Source of the DNA: Bin87 sp965261925
GTDB lineage: Bacteria; Chloroflexota; Dehalococcoidia; Lucifugimonadales; UBA3495
Direction of reading: 5' to 3'
Assembly (NCBI GenBank): GCA_965261925.1
Contig: OZ253486.1
Coordinates: forward strand, 4,216,001-4,280,000
DNA length: 64,000 nucleotides
Position numbers and translations under genes: made by a program. A model generated the notes under the pieces. That model did not search any database. It saw only the letters and a list, made by a program, of their open reading frames with translations, and had not been told where the DNA came from. Below, piece after piece: positions 59,647-64,000 of this stretch (positions are counted from its first letter, which is position 1; each line of letters starts with the position of its first letter).

Positions 59647-60942
59647 TCAGCCGGGGGCTCCGGCCATTTTGCGCGGCGGCGTCGCCGTGAGCATGAGCGC
59701 GGCGGTGCAACCATAGATGCCCAGCAGGGTCCACCACGCCAGCAGGTACGATCCGGAATAGTCGTGCAGATAGCCGACCAGCGGCGCGCCCAGCCCAGCG
59801 GTCAGGAGATTGATCGGCATCACGATGCCCCGAATGGTTCCCAGGAAGGCGCGTCCGTAGTAAGCGGCGAAGATGTAGGTGTGCACGATCATCCCAACAC
59901 CCACGGAACTGCCGAAAACGACGGTGGACAGGAACATCATCTGCACCGACGACACATAGATCATCAGCAGGATGGCGACGAGGAACCCCGAGAACGATAC
60001 GGCAGCGAGGAACCGGATGGGCACACGGTCGGCCAACCAGCCGGCGACCAGGGAGGCGGCCGCCGCTGCGCCGGCATCCGCCGCGAATGACCAGGAGACC
60101 GTCAGCGGGTCGTAAGCCTTCTCGACGAAGTACGCAATCCGATGAAAGCTCGCTCCACCCTGAGCCACGCCGGACAAGGCGAAAACGGCGACCAGTTTCC
60201 ACATCGTCCCGGTGCGGAAAGCCTCCCGCACCGTCCACATCACTTCCGCGTCGGATTGGGCGGGCGCAGACGCCCGGAGACCCGGTTCGGGTGAGGCAGC
60301 GGGCGGATCGCCGTCCACTTGCAGACCCATATCCTCCGGTTGGCGGCGGAGAAACAGGGCCGCCGCCGGCACGGAGATAACGAGGAATAGCAGGGCCAGG
60401 ATGCGCCAGGTACCTCGCCACCCGTAGAGGTCAATAAGCCACTGCGTCACCGGCAGCAAGATGATGCCCCCGATGCCGAGCCCGGCCCCGGCGAGGGCCA
60501 GGGCGCGCCCGCGCCGGCGGACAAACCACTTGGCGACCGGTACCGACGTCACGATGCCGTTGGGCGCGGCCAGGCCGGACACTCCGATGAGTCCAAAGAA
60601 CAGGATCAATTGCCAGGCGTGGCTGCTGATACTCACCAGCAACAGGCAGCCGCAAATCATCGCCGCCGAGACTGGTATGTAAGCGCGAGGGCCATACCGG
60701 TCGATCAGCCAACCCACGGCGAAACTGAAGACGCCGGTGGTCAGACGCCGGGTGGTCTGCATCCAGCCGAAGGTGGCCCGGGACAGCGCCAGGTCCTGCT
60801 GCATCGGCAGGACGAAGAGACCGTAGTTCAGGGTACCGGTCGCCATCGTCGAGAAGTTGACGGCGAACATGGCGGCAACGATCACCCATCCGTAGTAGAA
60901 CCGTGGCCTCACGGGGGAATGTTCGGGTTCCGGTGACATCAC
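59647..60942 (-). CDS. MFS transporter, OFA/monocarboxylate-porter type
   Basis: A 431-residue, 12-helix carrier beginning RPRFYYGWVIVAAMFAVNF, the same FYGW-type start as the gene at 31350. SFAVGWLIDRYGPRAYIPVS is the helix 2-3 motif, and VAKWFVRRRGRALALAGAG that of helices 4-5. A cytoplasmic loop RQPEDMGLQVDGDPP again matches its relative. These conserved parts indicate a paralogous pair of organic-acid carriers. A terminator-like hairpin separates it from the MBL gene upstream. Confidence 0.87.
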   Translation of the reverse strand: MMSPEPEHSPVRPRFYYGWVIVAAMFAVNFSTMATGTLNYGLFVLPMQQDLALSRATFGWMQTTRRLTTGVFSFAVGWLIDRYGPRAYIPVSAAMICGCLLLVSISSHAWQLILFFGLIGVSGLAAPNGIVTSVPVAKWFVRRRGRALALAGAGLGIGGIILLPVTQWLIDLYGWRGTWRILALLFLVISVPAAALFLRRQPEDMGLQVDGDPPAASPEPGLRASAPAQSDAEVMWTVREAFRTGTMWKLVAVFALSGVAQGGASFHRIAYFVEKAYDPLTVSWSFAADAGAAAAASLVAGWLADRVPIRFLAAVSFSGFLVAILLMIYVSSVQMMFLSTVVFGSSVGVGMIVHTYIFAAYYGRAFLGTIRGIVMPINLLTAGLGAPLVGYLHDYSGSYLLAWWTLLGIYGCTAALMLTATPPRKMAGAPG

Positions 60943-60952
60943 ATAAGTAAAC

Positions 60953-60980
60953 GCAGGGGCGAATGATCGTCCGCCCCTGC
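60953..60980 (-). terminator. Hairpin downstream of the MBL gene
   Basis: GCAGGGGCG (60953-60961) pairs perfectly with CGCCCCTGC (60972-60980). On the reverse strand GTTTACTT follows, a weak T-rich tail. It lies 39 bases after the MBL-fold gene stop. Confidence 0.65.
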
Positions 60981-61019
60981 GCTCAACAACGGCTCTCCGA
61001 TTTTAACGGAACAATGCGA

Positions 61020-61856
61020 TCAGATCGCCTGCCAATAGCGTCGGCCCTGCAGGCGCACGATTTTCCCGAACCCGGGCGCGGGCAAGTGCACCGCCGCCAC
61101 CGGCAATCCCTCGCTCTCCAACCGGTCCAGCACGGATTGCCGGGTGGCGATGGCTTGTTCCGGGATGATGTCGGCGCGGGAGGCCCAGTCGGTCTGCTGA
61201 ATCTGCGCCGTGTTGTGCAGCACGTCACCCAGGATGAGGGCTCGCTCCCCGCCGGAGTTGACCATGATGCTCATGTGTCCCGGGGTGTGGCCGGGGGTGG
61301 GCAACGTTGTCAGATCGCCGGTGATGCTGAACTCGCCTTCCATCAACTCCACTAAACCCATGTCGACCAGGGGCCACACGCAATCGGGAGCGTTCGGGTA
61401 TCGGTCAGGCTGTAGAGCCGGGTCATGGCTGGCATCAAGGTCAACCTTGCTGAAGTAATACCGGGCGTTGGGGAAGGTCGGCTTCAGGTTGCCGCCGTCG
61501 TCGCGAACGGTGTTCCAGCCGACGTGGTCACGGTGGAGGTGGGTCATCACCACCGCGTCGATTTCGTCGGGGGACAGGCCGTTGCGGGCCATGTCGTCCA
61601 GCAGTTCGCCCCAAGGAGTCTCGGGGGTGTCCTTGGCTCCCAGGCCGGTGTCGATGGCGATGTTCTTGCCCTCGGAGCGCACCAGGAAACAGGCCAGGTT
61701 GAAGCTCACCTTGCGATCGGGCGTCAGATGGTCGTGGAAGGGTTCCCACTCTGATGCCGGAATGTCCGGGAAGAAGTTGCAGATGTCAAACTCCAGTAGG
61801 CCGTCGGACAACGAAGCAATCTCCACGTTGCCGATGGTAATCTTGCTGGCAGCCAT
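61020..61856 (-). CDS. Metallo-beta-lactamase-fold hydrolase
   Basis: A 278-residue MBL-fold enzyme with the full metal site: THLHRDHVGWN (HxHxDH), TLPTPGHTPGHMS (His) and ALILGDVLHN (Asp), followed by AVHLPAPGFG with the last His. The sequence after the HxHxDH motif and the FDICNFFPDIPASEW start resemble quorum-quenching lactonase and glyoxalase II-like groups rather than beta-lactamases. ATG 61856 is preceded by GGAGG; the longer frame to 62666 has no supporting sequence. Substrate is probably an ester or thioester. Confidence 0.88.
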   Translation of the reverse strand: MAASKITIGNVEIASLSDGLLEFDICNFFPDIPASEWEPFHDHLTPDRKVSFNLACFLVRSEGKNIAIDTGLGAKDTPETPWGELLDDMARNGLSPDEIDAVVMTHLHRDHVGWNTVRDDGGNLKPTFPNARYYFSKVDLDASHDPALQPDRYPNAPDCVWPLVDMGLVELMEGEFSITGDLTTLPTPGHTPGHMSIMVNSGGERALILGDVLHNTAQIQQTDWASRADIIPEQAIATRQSVLDRLESEGLPVAAVHLPAPGFGKIVRLQGRRYWQAI

Positions 61857-61976
61857 AGTCCCTCCAGATGCCGTGGATTGGCGCATTCTACCATCGCCCG
61901 GCGCCATGCACTGGGCACATAGCCGGCACGTCGGATAGAATTCCAGACCGTCCGGTCGTATGGGGCGATGACAAAA

Positions 61977-62343
61977 TGGGCGCGAATACCAGTCCACAGC
62001 TATATGCCAGGTTGACCGCATTGGCCGTTGGCCTGATCGATGGTTTGTGCCAAACCGTCTGGGCGCGGGTCGTCGGGATGAACTGCGGCGCCCTCGTTGG
62101 GCGGCGGCCCTATATTTTGGCTTGGCGTTCGCCACCGTGTTCCTCATCTTGGGCGCAATTGCCACGGAGGCGCAGTACGGTAAAGCGCTGGGGCGGTGTA
62201 CATTGTCGGTTGCCGTTCTGCTAATCGCGGGATTGCTCCTTTGGATTCGCTGCGAGTATCGAGGGTGTCCCACAGCCAACACAGTTCCTGACAGCGAACG
62301 ATGGACGCGCTCGGACCGAGGGTGGTACACCTTACGCAGGTGA
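61977..62343 (+). pseudogene. Possible frameshifted small membrane protein
   Basis: From ATG 61977 the frame reads MGANTSPQLYARLTALAVGL and then LIDGLCQTVWARVVG. After about 62080 the hydrophobic continuation is in another frame, AALYFGLAFATVFLILGAI and CTLSVAVLLIAGLLLWIRCEY. Joined they would give about three transmembrane segments. Either frame alone lacks sense. There is no recognisable family and no clear ribosome binding site, so this may be coincidence. Nothing else is seen in 61857-62349. Confidence 0.3.
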
Positions 62344-62349
62344 CCGCCC

Positions 62350-63675
62350 ATGAGTGTCAACAACCCGCCAGAACCAGGCTTCGGCGAAACAAGGCGAGAT
62401 CGCGAGGTACCGCACCGGATTCTGCCGATCACCGAAAAGCAATTGGCGCGCCTTTGGCAGCGGCGGGCGGCGCGTAGCCGGGCGCTTCGAACCGAACGAG
62501 GGCGCCGGATCCAGGTGCTGTACCCGGGGCGCCCGGGCGTCACCGCGGGACCCGATTTCAGAGACGCCCTGCTGCTGATTGAAGACCAGGGCCTCGTACA
62601 GGGAGACGTGGAAGTCCATCTGCGACAGCACGACTGGCGGTCGCACGGCCACCAGGACGATCCCAACTACAACGGCGTGGCGCTGCACGTCGCGCTGGAG
62701 ACAACCGGCCCGATGTCGCGCACGTCAAGCGGCGGCACGCCTCCGTTGGTCGATTTGCAAAGCCTGCTGGATGTTTCATCCGATGAAGACGCGTCAGACC
62801 AAACCAGGGATCACCTGTGGCGGTTGCTCGAAGCACACGGGTACAGACGGCCCGACACGGCCGAGCGGATGGCCGCCTTACTCAACCGTGCGGGCGACGA
62901 GCGGTTCCTGGGGCGCAGCAGTATCCTTCAGGAATTGATGTCGGTGCAATCCCCGGCGCAGACGCTGTGGGAATCGATATGCGAGGCTTTGGGCTATCGG
63001 CACAACCAGCACGCGTTTCTGCAACTCGCATCCGCTGCCCCAATCGACGTGTTGATTACCATGGCACGGCGATTGCCTCAGGGACAGCGGAGCAAGGCGT
63101 TGGCCTCCGCGCTGCTGGATGTCGCCGGGTTGGGGGATGGTGCGAAGCGCGGGACGTGGGGCGGAACTATGGGCGAGTTGGGGCTGCCGTTGGACGTGAG
63201 CCAGTGGAAACTATTCCGAGTGCGCCCGTCCAATCATCCCCGCCGAAGGGTGGCCGGGGCCGCGCAGTTGTTGGCCCGATTCACGGACGCCGGACTGCAT
63301 ACCGGGTTGGCGAATGCGGCTGCCTCGGGCAATCCGACCACTTTGACCAAGGCACTGACCGTGGGGAACAGCACCGATGGCGGACCGGCTTTGATCGGAT
63401 CCGGCAGGGCCAAGGACATCTCCGTCAACGCGGTGTTGCCGTTCCTGCACGGATGGGCGACGCTGGCCGGGAACACGGTCGCCGGGAACACACTCGAAGC
63501 AACCGCGATGTTGGAACTGTATCGACGTTACGGCCGGCTCATGGAGAATGAGGTCACCCGTGAACTGGCGTCGGCGCTGCAATCCCCGGAATGGGGGCGG
63601 GTTGCCCGGAACGCCCGACAACAGCAAGGGTTGATCCACCTGCAGCGATTGCTTGCCGGGGCCGCCGCCTCATAA
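62350..63675 (+). CDS. DUF2851 family protein
   Basis: A 441-residue cytoplasmic protein matching the DUF2851 pattern: ITEKQLARLWQRRAARSRAL at the N terminus, RRIQVLYPGRPGVTAGPDFR, then GDVEVHLRQHDWRSHGHQDD, a His/Asp-rich segment suggesting a metal site, and a helical C-terminal half. Function is unknown for the family. It starts at ATG 62350 after a hydrophobic questionable frame. A terminator at 63680 marks its end. No association with neighbours is evident. Confidence 0.85.
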   Translation: MSVNNPPEPGFGETRRDREVPHRILPITEKQLARLWQRRAARSRALRTERGRRIQVLYPGRPGVTAGPDFRDALLLIEDQGLVQGDVEVHLRQHDWRSHGHQDDPNYNGVALHVALETTGPMSRTSSGGTPPLVDLQSLLDVSSDEDASDQTRDHLWRLLEAHGYRRPDTAERMAALLNRAGDERFLGRSSILQELMSVQSPAQTLWESICEALGYRHNQHAFLQLASAAPIDVLITMARRLPQGQRSKALASALLDVAGLGDGAKRGTWGGTMGELGLPLDVSQWKLFRVRPSNHPRRRVAGAAQLLARFTDAGLHTGLANAAASGNPTTLTKALTVGNSTDGGPALIGSGRAKDISVNAVLPFLHGWATLAGNTVAGNTLEATAMLELYRRYGRLMENEVTRELASALQSPEWGRVARNARQQQGLIHLQRLLAGAAAS

Positions 63676-63679
63676 CGTC

Positions 63680-63709
63680 TGCGGGGGCGACGCTGACGCC
63701 GCCCCCGCA
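63680..63709. terminator. Bidirectional hairpin between convergent genes
   Basis: TGCGGGGGCG (63680-63689) pairs with CGCCCCCGCA (63700-63709) around a 10-base loop. It lies between the DUF2851 stop and the convergent cupin stop and could end both transcripts. The following T run is short. Confidence 0.7.
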
Positions 63710-63736
63710 GGAAATCCTCTCGCATCCGCGACGCGA

Positions 63737-64000
63737 TCACTTCAGAGGCACTGCCAGGGACACGCGAGGTTCTTCACCGACGTTGCGTATGATGTGCCCG
63801 TGGCCGGTCAGGTCCTCGGCAACCAGGACATCGCCCGGGCCAAACTGGCGCTTGGCCCCGCTGGCGACCTCGATCTCGGCGCCGCCCGACATGAACACGA
63901 CATACTGGTGCCTGGGCGCGGTGTGGTAATCCTGCCACCATCCGGCAGGCCGCTGGCCGACCGTAAAATCGCCGGGGCCAACTTCGTTGGCGATATCGGC
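63737..64000 (-). CDS. Cupin-domain protein (N-terminal part beyond window)
   Basis: The last 87 codons of a reverse-strand gene. The visible part contains YVVFMSGGAEIEVASGAKR, FGPGDVLVAEDLTGHGHII and RNVGEEPRVSLAVPLK, which form the second half of a small cupin barrel, with the GDV and HGH residues of the second cupin motif. It likely binds a metal. The 5' end lies outside the window, so length and start are unknown. Confidence 0.75.
   Translation of the reverse strand, partial: ADIANEVGPGDFTVGQRPAGWWQDYHTAPRHQYVVFMSGGAEIEVASGAKRQFGPGDVLVAEDLTGHGHIIRNVGEEPRVSLAVPLK

Noticed and set aside
61857..62666. Open frame extending the MBL gene upstream
   Set aside because: It overlaps the DUF2851 gene on the other strand and has shadow composition; ATG 61856 has GGAGG.
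1..64000. CRISPR arrays, rRNA genes and prophage structural genes
   Set aside because: None seen; tandem repeats are limited to the 13-bp duplication at 7366 and the NHL coding repeats.

Overview
The window is a GC-rich bacterial chromosome segment with dense gene packing on both strands. I infer a free-living or host-associated Chloroflexota, most likely in the Dehalococcoidia/SAR202 neighbourhood. The clues are flavin-dependent luciferase-like oxidoreductases, many MFS transporters, LppX/LprG-type lipoproteins, the palindromic repeat at 55.8 kb, and frequent TTG/GTG starts. No rRNA or other marker fixes the lineage, so this is inference.

Left half (0-37 kb), mostly housekeeping: a partial LLM oxidoreductase, an acyl-CoA carboxylase carboxyltransferase, folP-folK, a gamma-glutamyltransferase with a lipoprotein, hpt, gyrB and a NUDIX hydrolase. 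Next come a 3-hydroxyisobutyrate-dehydrogenase-like enzyme and a three-gene operon (TolB-like lipoprotein, LprG-like lipoprotein, 14-helix MFS) that mirrors the mycobacterial lprG-P55 pair. A cobalamin block (cobQ-cobU-pduX-like), two tandem OGG-type DNA glycosylases, a DnaQ-DinG fusion and a PHP protein follow. Glycine and sarcosine metabolism is represented by gcvPA, an intervening membrane protein, gcvPB, a DAO-family oxidase and a PPOX protein. A two-gene restriction-modification system with an NgoMIV-like nuclease sits directly upstream of dnaA, followed by an NHL-repeat protein and tRNA-Ala(CGC) and tRNA-Arg(CCT).

Right half (38-64 kb), an accessory catabolic region: alpha/beta hydrolase, LLM flavoprotein, amidohydrolase, MmgE/PrpD, a probable fluoroacetate/haloacetate dehalogenase, an acyl-CoA-dehydrogenase-like flavoprotein, a hydantoinase, an amidase, a ThDP enzyme, a phosphotriesterase-family enzyme, a CMD protein, a ureohydrolase, an enoyl-CoA hydratase, an MBL hydrolase and several MFS transporters. 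Together they suggest uptake and hydrolytic breakdown of amides, cyclic imides, esters and halogenated acids. The region carries an intact IS66-family element with an 8-bp target duplication and a decayed patch at 48-50 kb.

The most unexpected structure is a pair of non-coding elements, 24272-24497 and 49441-49666. Both are exactly 226 bp, both have the same 16-bp terminal inverted repeats, and each is flanked by its own 9- or 10-bp direct repeat. They behave like two diverged copies of a miniature transposable element.
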